From positions 77,452,704-77,516,703 of the forward strand of contig NC_073746.1 of the NCBI RefSeq assembly GCF_029784135.1: a DNA stretch of 64,000 nucleotides. Direction: 5' to 3'. The stretch's first letter is position 1. Every line of letters starts with the position of its first letter. Positions 21,521-32,663 of the stretch are shown here, piece after piece. The stretch is from Toxorhynchites rutilus septentrionalis (taxonomy: Eukaryota > Arthropoda > Insecta > Diptera > Culicidae). The translations under genes and the position numbers were made by a program. The notes below the pieces were generated by a model. That model had not been told where the DNA came from, ran no database searches, and saw only the letters and a list, made by a program, of their open reading frames with translations.

Positions 21521-22639
21521 AATTTGGATGAGTTGTATTTTTTTCAAAGAAAACATGAAAAAGTTGATGTTAGAATAACTTTTTTCCTTTAAAAGTGCCC
21601 ATCTTCCGATGTATGAACGACTTGTTGGAAATTGTAAGGGCTTTTCATATATATTTTTTTTGAGAATTTGAAAAAATACGTTTTTGAGAAAAATGAATTT
21701 TAGTTTTTAAAATATTTGTTTCTTCAGCGAAATTTTCTTTAAAAAATTTTTTGTATTTTTTTTATGAAAATTCAAAAACTTTCCTACATTTCAACTTTTG
21801 ATCCGAACTTTGTAGGTATTGTAGTTTTTGAGTTATAATTTTTTGTAAGAAAACAAAAAAAAAAGTCAAAAAAGTAGTCTAATTCTTTTTTGAATATTTC
21901 AAGTATGCAAAGTTGCCTAAAAGATCCACGTGTTTACACCCACAACGTTTCGTTGCTATCTGAGATGATGCTGCCAACGGCCAGTTGAGTTGGCATGAAA
22001 TTCGTCTATATCTTTTCCGTTACTTTACATTCGCTGCCGGTCACGGATGGTAATTTTCAAACAATTACAGAGCCACTTTATTCATCCTTCAGGTATCTAT
22101 ACAATCCATTTATTATTATCATATCTACAGTAACTCTGAATAGATACCTAAATCTACAACTATTCGATACCTGACCGACCGACCAAGAGATTTTTGGCAG
22201 ATGGCTATTGTTTGAGAGCTGTCGTTACAAAAACAAGCTGAAAACTGAAAACTTTAGCATCCAAGGGTCACCGTAAATCCTTTTCTACCTGTTATTTATT
22301 TTTTCTATAACTGTAAACCAAAAAAACAATAGAAAATTTTCGAGAAAAAATCTTGTTAAAGTTTTTTGCCTTAAATATTCATAAGTTGCGATGTATGGAA
22401 AAAGTTGTAGGGTACATATTTATCTACAATTTAGCTACCATTCCATTGAAATCTGAGATGACCATTTTGAGAAAATCGACTTTTAGTTTTTGAAATCAAT
22501 TTTTCAGTGTAGGTAGGATTTAAAAAAAAATATTGTTTTAGTATTTTTTTCTGAAAATTTGATTATTTTCCTAAAATTCTTCCATAGATTACTTTTCTGT
22601 AAGACTTACCATTTTTGAGTGAAAAAATTTTATAAAAAA
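21521..22639. other. AT-rich spacer, no gene recognised
   Basis: Long T and A runs flank a less biased middle part at about 21900-22260. Segments resembling each other (GATGTATGAACGAC... near 21610 and GATGTATGGAAAAAG near 22390) suggest an old internal repeat. No coding or structural feature is supported. Confidence 0.35.
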
Positions 22640-23440
22640 TGATCAAAAATATTTAGCCCTTTCATGATTTCATTTCCCCTGTGGGGAATCCTCATAGGCC
22701 ATCGTCGGCTCACCAAGAAAACAAATGCCGTTCTGGAATTTATGTGTGTGATTTGGTTTTGCGTGTTAGTAACAAAACTCTTTCCACCAATGATGACAGC
22801 CACGCTAATCGAGCCCGGCAATATTAACAAAAATGGTTTATTTGAGAAGAGTGCAAAACGATGAGAAGAGTATGTATATTGTGCTACTTCAAGCCATCGA
22901 TATATGGTTTTGTCTGCGTACGTTAGTTCATCATAACCCGTACTTACAAATAGCACATCTTCGCTACGCAAAAACACTAAACCCAATTTGCATCTGCTCT
23001 CGTGCGCATCGGCCCTGTCGCGATGCTACAATCGCCTTTATAGATGCCATGTTGGTGGTGTACCTTACACAGCCGCGATAATATAAACAAGGAAGGGAGT
23101 GAGCGGGAAAGCACTAAAAATATGAATAACGGATCTCTGTTGGGGCAAATTTCAAGTATTTTTCTATATTCGAAGCAGTGAACTGATGCTGATGCAACAA
23201 GTATATAGTCGCCTGTAGCTGAGTACATGTCAAATGCAAAAATGGTCACCAGAATAACGCTCCAGATGAATTTTCGATGCATTGACACGAAGAAACAATT
23301 TGTGACATATGATTGTTTTTCTTGTGTATTGTTCTTGCGAGGGCAAGAATTAATCATCAATAAAAAAAACATTTCAGGGTGACCAAATCATTCTACTAAA
23401 CAGTTATTTCGATTCTAAAATTATATCCGAAAATATTAAC
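22640..23440 (-). repeat. dispersed element (family C), diverged copy in reverse
   Basis: The reverse complement shares ordered blocks with 47200-47830: TTCTTGCCCTCGC, GTCAATGCAT.GAAAATT, ACTATATAC.TGTTGCA.CAGCA and TCATCATTTTGC-like segments. Open frames on both strands here lack recognisable domains and are interrupted in the other copies, so I treat it as noncoding repeat DNA. Confidence 0.6.
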
Positions 23441-23459
23441 AAGCGAATTGAAAAAAATA

Positions 23460-23970
23460 ATAGTGTAGTCCTTCATCAATAATGCGGTTGTGTCTTGGAT
23501 ACCGTGACCGGAATAAATCGCACATCAAAAAACATCATGGGTATGAATGCCTCACAGAAAAAAGCGTAATTTCTATTATAAATTATTTTTTTCGCATTAG
23601 TTTTTCGAAATTTATTCTGAGGTCAAAGTAATGGGAGCGAAATCCCCATTTAACGAGGATAAGGAATCGAGGAGACCCCAGCCGCCAAGATGACGCGATC
23701 GGAGCCCACCGCAGACCCGCCGTCGGAAGCGGCGGTGTCTCGCACGCAAACATGTTTTCCACTGATTGCAACTCATAACTCTTATACTCGCACACGGTAT
23801 CACAAACCGTCTTATGCTCATGATGTTTTTACCGCGCCACAATATTCCTAGCCTTCTACACTGTTTCTGAGTTGTTTATGTTGCAGCTGTTTTCTGGTGC
23901 TATTTATTCCGGGAACTCTTGGATACAACCCCTTATATTTTTTTCTTCGTTTAAAGTCACCCAGGAAAAC
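23460..23970. repeat. dispersed repeat (family B), mosaic copy with an intact outer-element target site
   Basis: The left part (23530-23700) reads straight through ATCATGGGTATGAATGCCTC into AAGCGTAATTTCTAT, the empty version of the site occupied at 9521-20786. The right part (about 23700-23930), on the minus strand, resembles 36860-37140 (GTTCCCGGAATAAAT, TTTGCGTGCGAGA.ACCG, TTCCGACGGCGGGTC). Short frames exist but do not agree between copies. Confidence 0.7.
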
Positions 23971-24109
23971 CTTTAGCATAGGGGTTCTCAAAGTATTTTG
24001 GGCAATAGACCTCTTTTCCAGAATTAAGTGATTCCTCATAGCCATTTTTTTGAACAAAAAACTATTTCTGGTTTTTGTCTTATTCATACAAAATTATTAC
24101 TAATTTCAA

Positions 24110-26147
24110 GTCTTTGCGGTTGGTTAACCTGTTATAAGGGTGTAACAACTATATTGCCACCCACAGAAAATATTTTTTTGCCGCACTTGGAATATCATAT
24201 CAATATTTTGCTTAACCAAAAATTTTTTCAAAAAAATCTGGCAATAATCCATTTTTTTTGTACGATAATCATTTGGGAGTCATTTTATGTAAATAACATC
24301 GCGATTTCAGAATGCTGGCACTTCTGCATTACTCGAGAATTAATCAACCAAATCAGGCATATTGAAGTTTCAGGGTGCAATAAATGTTTCTATGATGGTT
24401 AGACTCTCCACCCACCTCTTTAAGGAGGGGCTGCAATACAAATGAAACACAAATTTCTGCATTACAGGAGAATTATTCAAGCAAATGAAACCATATTTTG
24501 CATGTGAAGGTTTTAGGGTGCAATTAATGTTTCTATGATGGTTGGACTCTCCACCCCCTCCCTAAGGGCTGCCATACAAATAAAACAGGAATTTCTGAAT
24601 TACTCGAGAATTAATCAAGCAAACGAAACCAAATTTGTGGAGGTTTCAGGATGCAATGACTGTTACTATGGTGGTTAGACATACCTCCCGCTCTCTAAGG
24701 GTGGGCTTTCATACAAATGATACACAAATTTCTGCATAACTCGAATACTAATCAAGCAAATGCAAACAAATTTGGCATGTGAAGGTTTTATGGGGCACCA
24801 AACGTTTCTATGGTGAATACACTCCTCCTCCCTCTCTAAGGGGGACTGCCATACAAACGAAACACAAACTTCTGCATTACTCGAGAATAAATCAAACAAA
24901 TGAAACGAAATTTTGAATGTGGAGGTTTTAGGGTGCAATAAATGATTCTATGGTGGTAAGATACTCCTCCCCCCTCTCTTAGGGGGGGGGTCCTGCCATA
25001 CAAACGAAACACAAACTTCTGCATTACTCGAGAATAAATCAAACAAATGAAACGAAATTTTGAATGTGGAGGTTTTAGGGTGCAATAAATGATTCTATGG
25101 TGGTAAGATACTCCTCCCCCCTCTCTTAGGGGGGGGGGGGTCCTGCCATACAAACGAAACACAAACTTCTGCATTACACGAGAATTAATCAAACAAATGA
25201 AACGAAATTTTGAATGTGGAAGTTTTAGGGTGCAATAAATGATTCTATGGTGGTAAGATACTCCTCCCCCCTCTCTTAGGGGGGGCTGCCATACAAACGA
25301 AACACAAATTTCTGCATTACTCGAGAATCAATCAAACAAATGAGACGAAATTTGGAATGTGGAGGTTTTAGGGTGCAACAAATGATTATATGGCCTTCCC
25401 CTCTCTCAGGGGGGGCTGCCATACAAATGAAACACAAATTTCTGCATTACTCGAGAATTAATCAAACAAATGAAACCAAATTAGGCATATGGAGGTTTTA
25501 AGTTGTAATAAATGTTTCTATCGTGGTTAGATATTCCTCCGCCTCCCTCCCTCCTCCTTAGCATATAGAGGTTTTAGGAATCGATAAACGTTTCTATGGT
25601 AGTTCGACACTCCTCCCCCATCTCTGAAGGGGGCCTCCCATACAAATAAAACACAAATGTCTGCATAACTCGAGAACTAACCAAGCAAATTGAGCCATAT
25701 TTGGCATGTAGAGGTTTCAGGGGGTACGAAACGTTTCTATGGCGGTTCGACACACCTATCCCCTCTCTATGGGTATGTGGGCTGCCATAAAAATGAAACA
25801 CAAACTTCTGCATAACCCGAGAACCAATCAAGCAAATGGAGCCAAATTTGGGATGTGAGGGTTTTTGGGTACGAGAAATGTTTCTATGATAGTATGGCAC
25901 CCCTACCTCATCTGGAAAGCAGAGGGGGTTCCATAAAAATAATGCACATATTTCAACCAAACATATTCCAACCAAATGGCAATTGAAAATTTTCGGAAAA
26001 CTCTGAAGGAAAATGGGAAAATTCGAAAAGTTCAATTCGCATGTGTTCTACAATTACATATCCCATAAACGTGCGCTTAGTAAGAAAACGTCAATGTGAT
26101 AACGAAAAATACATTTTGGGCGGGACGAAGTTTGCCGGGTCAGCTAG
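24110..26147 (+). mobile_element. family A minisatellite element, copy 2, with about 12 repeat units
   Basis: From about 24310 to 25950 there are roughly a dozen units of 130-150 bp (landmarks CATACAAA.GAAACACAAA, CATTACTCGAGAATTAATC, ATTCTATGGTGGTAAGATAC and CTCCTCCCCCCTCTCTTAGG). Units near 24850-25280 are nearly identical to one another. The element closes with GACGAAGTTTGCCGGGTCAG and CTAG at 26144-26147, then T. The left part (24110-24230) resembles 32585-33990. Minus-strand open frames here are simply translations of the repeat unit. Confidence 0.8.
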
Positions 26148-26188
26148 TCATAAAATAAAAGAGATGATTTTTGAACATTAAAATTTGA

Positions 26189-26612
26189 TGCGGGGTGATT
26201 TGGACCGTCTGTGGGGTGATTTGGTCCAGTGCGTGTTTCATCGAAAAAAAACATACTTATGTTATATATCAAGTATTTTGGGATAATGCGAAAGTCAGTG
26301 GAAGTGTTCTGGGATCGATACCAGGTGTCTTGGCCAGATTCGAGACCAGAAAAATTGGATTGAGACCATCTCGAATTCTGCTGGATGTTTTCACTGTTGT
26401 TCGAGCAATTTCAAACACTTTCAATGCTTGGTCAAAGAAAATCCGTCCTTGATGGCCTGTGTTGCTTTTTCAAGCTCCTTCTTCTTCCAACGTTGTCTGC
26501 CCATCCTCTTCTTGTAATTCAGCGGCATCTGGAATCAATTAAAGTAAAGAAAATCATCAAACCTGTAGGACCAATTCACCCACAGAAACGTGTCCATGTC
26601 ACCCCACATAAC
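26189..26612. repeat. possible short inverted-repeat element
   Basis: GCGGGGTGATTTGGAC at 26190 and GTCCATGTCACCCCAC near 26608 are imperfectly inverted, and ATTAAAATTTGATG on the left resembles the complement of the right flank. No target duplication was identified. Confidence 0.35.
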
Positions 26613-27029
26613 ATGCAAAAATTAAAATGCAATTAATTTCATTTATTGTTATCAAACTTACAGTTTCGCTGCATCAAATTGTTTCTTTTCTGTAGGCGAA
26701 GAGAACTTTACTGCACAACACATGAAAAGTTTGTTTAATCAGCGGGAAAAACCTTAAAACCACAATAGGAAAACTCACATTTTTTGACAATCAAAGTGCT
26801 TGTCATGCTACAGTTTCCTTCCACCTGTCGAATTATACCAAAGTTTTTTTTACGTTAGGTACATGCGGTTCAACAATAAAAGAAGATGACATTATAAAAA
26901 ATCCAAGTTGAGATGTACTTTTTTAAATAAAGGGGTAGTCTAAATGATTTATCCGGTTATGATTTATCTTCTGTTAATGAGAAATTATTGTTTTTTTGCC
27001 CCCAATTTTTTTCTGTTGAAAAAGTTGTT
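26613..27029. other. unassigned, within the hAT element
   Basis: AT-rich DNA downstream of the hAT pseudogene reading direction. No feature was recognised. Confidence 0.3.
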
Positions 27030-27324
27030 AAAGTTGAAGTTGATGCATCACATTAGCCTTAAAATCGTTGAGCTGATCAACAGATATTTTTCCATCGTTT
27101 ACGTGCTCCCTAATGAGTAGTTCAGCCGTTGTCCCAATGTACACATTTTTCAAGCTCTCGTAATTTGGTTGATCAAACGTAACGTTTTTCAGATCTTTTA
27201 GCTTTTGCATTTGTGAAAAAATATTCAATAACGCGCGGAAAGTCGTGTAATGCTCGAATGAAGAATAGGTAGGACTCTCACTTTGAAACAGCTTGTTCAT
27301 GTTGTTAATCACTTTGAGTATATA

Positions 27325-27859
27325 CGAGGGCAGTCCGATAAGTACTTAGCTTACAAAAAAAAAAAAAAAACTTGGAAAAGTGACGATGTATTTCTCAACA
27401 TAGTCTCCTTTTAGCTCAATACACTTGATCCAGTAACGCTCCAGCTTTTTTAATCTATCTGAAAAATAAGTTTTCTCGAGGTCTGCAAAGTAAGCCTCCG
27501 TGGCGGCGATGACCTTCTTATTCGACTCAAATTTCTGCCCGGCGAGTGACTTTTTCATGTTTGGAAACAAAAAAAAAGTCGCACGAGGCCAAATCTGGAG
27601 AATGCGGTGGATTGGGCAGCAGTTCGTAGTGCAGTTCGACCAATTTGGCCTTGGCGACGGCGGAATATCCATTTTTTCCATTTTTCTAAAATCCGCGGAC
27701 ACGCCCGCTTCCACACACGGTCAAAACAAAACTACGAGTCCGAATCGGCTGAAATTTCGACAGTAGCCGTTTACGAGAATGTACTACACGATAAGTAATC
27801 TCTCTTGAGATACTGACACCATCGGGCGATGCGGCTAAGTACTTATCGGACCGCCCTCG
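27325..27859 (-). mobile_element. internally deleted mariner, 535 bp
   Basis: Flanked by TA (27323-27324 and 27860-27861), with inverted repeats of at least 26 bp beginning CGAGGGC.GTCCGATAAGTA, one mismatch. The minus strand keeps only the transposase 3' third: FFLFPNMKKSLAGQKFESNK, then ATEAYFADLEK and ERYWIKCIELKGDYVEK followed by a stop. The catalytic domain is gone, so it is non-autonomous. It interrupts the hAT pseudogene, whose frame (LFAIFII...LKVINNMN) joins when it is removed. Confidence 0.88.
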
Positions 27860-28776
27860 TATGATAAAAATGGCAAATAAATATTGATCTACCACTTTGG
27901 CGTTTTCAACATGATTAACATGTTTCACAAATCCAAAGTATATTCGGAGTGGTTCATATCTGTCAAGCACTCTTTGTACCACTGTTTCCAGTGAAAGCTA
28001 TCCAGTCGCGCATGGGTGCAGCTAATTCAAGGGTTTTAATTCAAGAATTTTCTGAACACTTACTACTCCGCAAGGGACGGCAGCTAAGGCAGTTGGTTTG
28101 ATTTGCTCACTTTTGTCTGGAATATGCTTACACGCATACGAAGAGCATACGGCAGAACTATAGTAAATACACTTCATAATGAAAAGCGATGGACAATCTC
28201 TTTTAAGCAAAGCGCCAAGTGAGTTGCCTGGTGAAGTCATGGTCCTTGCTCAATCAACTCCATAGCCAATCAAATGAATTTGGTATGCAATTTTGTCCCT
28301 CTCTAACTACGAAACCATCTCGTCATACAACGTTCTAGAATCCGTTTCAGTAACCTGCATAAGGTGATGGAACAAACATTCACGAACCGAATACCAATAG
28401 CTAGTCTGAATACCAATATATTTGACTGATGAAATATATTCGACACAAAACACGACAGGCGAATATTCCACTTATTGGACATTCAAAAACATCCAATAAC
28501 TGATTATTGATGCCTAAAATATGTGTGTGGTCTGTTCTTCGAACCTGTCGGTACATGGTTAGGTTACCTTAAAGATTTTAGTCGGAATTTTTCCATGTTC
28601 GATGTTTGAGATTGTGGAAACTGTTGATAATTGAAGAGTGGCAAACAAAATAGTGTTTGTACCAATTGAAAACCAAACTATATCTGTCAAAAAGTGTCAA
28701 TTATTTGACCTCCGGACAAACAGATCCGTCGATTCGTCGGCAATCAAACTGAAATGACTAATGGGCTCTTCGTGTT

Positions 28777-29260
28777 TTTTTTTATCCCATTTATTTATTT
28801 AAGGCTCATTAGCATTTTAGATGTAACAGAGCCGAATTTTTTAATCGTGTACATGTCACAAGGTTATCATATCTATAATTAGCACATTACATAGTTGCCA
28901 TTCGCCAGTATTCCTTCTATACCATTACATATGGTACATTCACACAGTAGCCATTTAGGCGTAAGATTATTCTTTCTGTTCTTCCATTATCCAGTTGGAC
29001 CACCGGACAGCGGAGACAGTTGATTGATCATTGTTGAGTTATTTATAGAACAGCAGCCCGATGTTTCTTGCAGAGCAGAGCAGTTGTATGGATGAATCGA
29101 TCTTATTTCGACCGTGGATCGATCTCCATCGCTGATGATTGTTGCGTGGACGTAGCTATTCTGTAACAACATAAAGATGGTCAATGAGGGCCCTGAGTTT
29201 TGAACTCACGATCGATCGATTACTAAGCGAACGCGCAACCAATGTGGCTACGGAGACTCA
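28777..29260 (-). mobile_element. tRNA-headed SINE (family S1), full length, 484 bp
   Basis: Flanked by 13-bp duplications GGCTCTTCGTGTT at 28764-28776 and 29261-29273. Read on the minus strand it begins with a tRNA-like head: an A-box-like TAGCCACATTGGTTGCGCG and a B-box-like GTGAGTTCAAAACTC within the first 80 bp. A body follows, then ATAAATAAATGGGAT and an A tail. A second, 5'-truncated copy is at 35028-35231. It is presumably transcribed by RNA polymerase III and mobilised by a LINE. Confidence 0.88.
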
Positions 29261-29500
29261 GGCTCTTCGTGTTGACCATCTCCAAAATTATTCGCAGTCG
29301 CTTTTGTGCTTTTCAGTCGCACCATGCTTCAAGAAATCCTTCAATCTTTCAAGACAATTTATGTCTTTACTACATACTTTGTAGAAACCATATTGAATAA
29401 CTTGTACAATAAAACTAGCACAAACTAGCTTTCCAAACCAACTTAATAAAGTCAAGTGTGATTGCAGATTTTTTTTAATCTGGAAAAATATGAGCAAAGT

Positions 29501-30127
29501 GCGGAACGTGTGGACTTAACAAAGTACGGTCTAGACATCTGGATGCTTTACAAAAGTGGGTTAAGCGGGTTGACTTGATATCATTTTCTCATCAGTATTC
29601 AACAAAATAAATTGATGTGAAATTATATAAATATGACTTTAATTGTAAATATGTTAAAACAAACTACTCACAAATAGTAAGCAATTATATTTTTTTAAAT
29701 ATAGACGCTTATGATGAAAAATAAAATTAAAAAAAATTGTATTATGAGATGAACCTGGTGACTTTTTTTCTATTTCTACTAATGTAATCTATCGAATTAA
29801 ATAAGTGTATTCAAGTTCCAACAAATTTCAGAACGCTAATGTCAAATGCACCTGCCAATTTTTCATCTTATACGAACCTATGTGCTCTCATCTATTTGTC
29901 GAGTTTTGGAAAAGTACAACAATAATACTTTCTACTAGAAATCAAGTTGGATCACGTAGCACAACTTATATTGTATCTTGGAAGTTTCAAACAAGAATTT
30001 GTGTTAATTAATGGGGGTCAATTTTCAGACCTCGTCGACCCTCAAAACCAATTTTCGTTCATGTCGACCCCTGAGAAACCAATATCGACCCCAAAGGGGT
30101 CGATATCGACCACTTTGAGAACCCCTG
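29501..30127. other. 5'-side noncoding part of the hAT element
   Basis: AT-rich up to about 29950. Near 30010-30120 there is a short series of GTCGACCC / GGGGTCGATATCGACC motifs just inside the right inverted repeat. These subterminal repeats would be candidate transposase binding sites. Confidence 0.45.
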
Positions 30128-30135
30128 CTTCAGCA

Positions 30136-31990
30136 CGATGTCACCAGCGCAAACAACCATCATCTGTGCCACCGATTAAAGACTCTCTCTTTTCGATACC
30201 GCACCGGAGCCAAATCCCATTACCCGTTGTACGGGGTTTAGCTTATTGATTAATGCGATAATTATCTGTCAGTCAACTGTTTAGATAATTTGTTTTCAAT
30301 TTCACTGTAATTAATTAAAACCGCGAATGTGTCAACCGCTCCGAAGAAGGAAGCCTCTGGTGCCGACACCGGTGGGCGATAATGGCACCGGTTGCGGCTG
30401 CGGCTGAGTGTGGGAAAGCGTCGACAGCACTCGAAGCTGCACTTTTCGAGCGCTTCAATGCGCGCTTACATCAGATTGAACTATTCACGATCCCAACCTG
30501 TTCGGGTCGTTGGCTGGCATTGTTGTCGTGACGCTATCTGCAGGTCGTTAATTTGATGATGATACTCTCCTCTTTGGATTACGGCAGAGCAGTTAATCCA
30601 CCCGAGAAAGAGAAACACCAATTGTAATTAGATATATATTTTTTTTTCGTCGAGTTATCCACCGATATTAGAAAGTGCACATCGTATGCGCCCGTGTTCA
30701 AAGCCCACGGCTCCAACATCATCTCATCGGAATGCAGACGGTGGCTAGCTCAACGTTGAGTCACGATTTGGAATGAGCAACGAGTCGGCGCGAGCAGCGC
30801 GGATAAAAACGTCATATTCTTGATCGGCGAATTCTATCCTCTCATTTATCGTCACTTCACATCGCACTCGGCTCGCATCACGATATTAACATTTCAAACA
30901 TGACCGCGCACTGGCAGATACAATCTGATAGCAGAAGTGGTGCCGGCAATGATCCCCGGCCACAAAACATATACACTTGCTACCACTCTGTTGTCTGTCA
31001 GCTTGATGTCTGATGCAATAGATGGCACTGCCCGGTGTCAAGTCGCTGACAAGTCTTAATCTCATTTCATTCGATAAGATCAGAGTTGAAGAATCGATCC
31101 ACTGTCAGGGGAACATCCTTTGTCTTTGTTAAGAGTACCATATGACACGATTTTTGTTGGCCTGAGATGGACCATGTGTTGCGTTGAGATTGCATCCGGT
31201 GATACGAACAAACCCTTCGACCAAATAATTAATAGATAACTTTAGGAACAAAAAAAAGGAAGAAGACTACCAAGCCACATAAGCAGCGAATATTGAATTT
31301 TATTACCGTTCCTGGCTTAATGTCAATTGATCACCTTGAAAAGATAGACCGACTGCGCCGCCGGTCTATCTATCCGGAGCGAGCGCAGGCAGTCCCGTAA
31401 CCGCACCGCAACCCGCGGGCTGGAAATAGTTTTATTGTTATGATGTTGAAAGCTGCCTGCGCTAATGGCGGCAATTATTTCGTAAATGCATTGCACTTCA
31501 ATCTCGGCGAAGATCACAACAGTTGCAGCAGCAGCAGCAGCAGCAGCAGCACCACCGCGGAGTGTTGCACTGTAATGAGGGCAATCCGCCCGTAATTGAT
31601 TGAGCAAACAGTTCACCACCATCGAGGCGAGGTGACGAGGAAACATGCTCGGACCGGTCTGCTGTGGTTAGTGTCCCTTGGTCCTGAGGTACTGAGAGAG
31701 ACACTCACCCGTGGGGAGGAAGGACTGATTTAAAAGCATTCAGAAGCAATGACGCTTTTAAAAGCGTGATTGAGGCCGATTTTAAATTATTTAAGATAAA
31801 GCTTAGAATGTCAATTAATCAGCTGAGAGCGGTTGATCGTCTGGCAGCGATATGGAAGGGCAATCGATTCGTTAACGTTATATTAGATATAAAATTTTGC
31901 TTCCGCTGTTACCTCACACCAGACGCGTAAATATAGTACCGGAATTCGTCAATTTTCAAAGCCAAAAAGGTCGGATCAAAAATGTTATGA
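30136..31990. other. GC-richer stretch with no recognised repeat or gene
   Basis: No copy elsewhere in the window was noticed. GC-rich blocks include GGCACCGGTTGCGGCTGCGG near 30380. The only obvious simple repeat is the GCA run at 31525. Open frames around 31323-31704 are created by that run and carry no domain. This may be single-copy regulatory or intronic DNA, but nothing proves it. Confidence 0.35.
31525..31551. repeat. (GCA)9 microsatellite
   Basis: A pure GCA trinucleotide run, 27 bp. No coding frame around it is convincing. Confidence 0.9.
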
Positions 31991-32039
31991 AATGATGTTA
32001 GGTACTTAAAAAAAAAAGGTAAAGAATTCACCGTCACTA

Positions 32040-32262
32040 CGACATAAAGCAGAGAAAACAGGTCACGTCCCTATTAAATAATGGTAACGTTCATAACTAT
32101 TTATTCTGCGAACGGATTTTGATTATTTGCATACGGATCGAATCGGCAGTTCTCTAAGATTTGTTTGATATGCTATACATTACAATCCCCTAGTCTTTGA
32201 ATGGTAAACCAATGGTAAAATTGGTAAAATTGGTAAAATTGATCAAAATAAGATGACATTCT
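32040..32262. repeat. dispersed element (family C), short diverged copy
   Basis: It shares GAAAACAGGTCACGT, AATAACTATTT-like, CGAACGGATTTT, TAAGATTTGTTT.ATATGCTAT and AATCCCCT with the reverse complement of 48430-48610 and 62990-63150, in order. It represents the terminal ~220 bp only. Confidence 0.65.
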
Positions 32263-32584
32263 TCCAATTTGCACAGGTGTCACACGTATTCTAGAGCTTC
32301 CTACTCAGAACAATTGAGGTGGGATATTCGGCAAAAGGATTCTCAACTAAAAACTAATAATAATGACTCAAGTAATAGTATACGTTGGGACGGCGAAGTA
32401 CCTCAGGAACGTTCGTGCCGCTGCCGTCGGGGGGCTTATCCGTCCTATGACAGATGTAACGCATGAAACCCTACATCCTTTTTAACAATTTTCCGGGATG
32501 TTCGGATTCAGTCAAACCCGTCGTTGGCAGAAATCATCACAACATAACTTGTCGTGAGATGTTTACAGGTTAGATTTGAATAAG
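32263..32584. other. unassigned
   Basis: It starts with four tandem copies of a GGTAAAATT-like motif (about 32210-32240); the rest has no recognised feature. Confidence 0.3.
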
Positions 32585-32663
32585 TTTAACCCTTTAGAAG
32601 GCCGTGGCTACTATATTGCTACTAACAAAAAAAAATTTTTTTTTCGATGCACTTGGAATATTA

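Larger units (their letters stand above)
27030..29500 (-). pseudogene. hAT-superfamily transposase-like gene, interrupted and full of stops
   Basis: Minus-strand pieces appear in the order expected for hAT/ZMYM-type proteins. KHGATEKHKSD comes first (about 29300), then, across a SINE, FSLIADESTDLF (about 28740). QVTETDSRTLYDEMVS, a stop, and LERDKIAYQIHLIGYGVD follow (about 28250-28350). Next are NSLGALLKRDCPSLFIMKCI (about 28190), then SLETVVQRVLDRYEPLRIYF (about 27960). After a mariner insertion the last piece is VINNMNKLFQSESPTYSSFE (about 27300) through KNVYIGTTAEL. FSL..DESTD, with its acidic residue, is the hallmark of the catalytic domain start. At least three in-frame stops are present. 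The N-terminal BED-type finger was not found. Confidence 0.7.
23979..30127 (-). mobile_element. decayed 6.1-kb hAT transposon with later insertions inside
   Basis: The ends are inverted: TAGGGGTTCTCAAAGT at 23979 and ACTTTGAGAACCCCTG at 30127, 16 bp with one mismatch. Flanks CTTTAGCA (23971-23978) and CTTCAGCA (30128-30135) are an 8-bp target duplication with one difference, as expected for hAT. The minus-strand pseudogene at 27030-29500 is hAT-like and lies between them. A family A element, a short mariner (27325-27859) and a SINE (28777-29260) account for much of the length. Confidence 0.75.

Noticed and set aside
24675..26035. Minus-strand open frames with repeated motifs (for example SRVMQKFVFRLYG repeats)
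   Set aside because: They translate the minisatellite unit of a noncoding element. The periodic protein repeat is an artefact of the tandem DNA repeat.
31323..31704. Minus-strand frames with poly-Ala or poly-Cys
   Set aside because: They are produced by the (GCA)9 run. No conserved flanking protein sequence.
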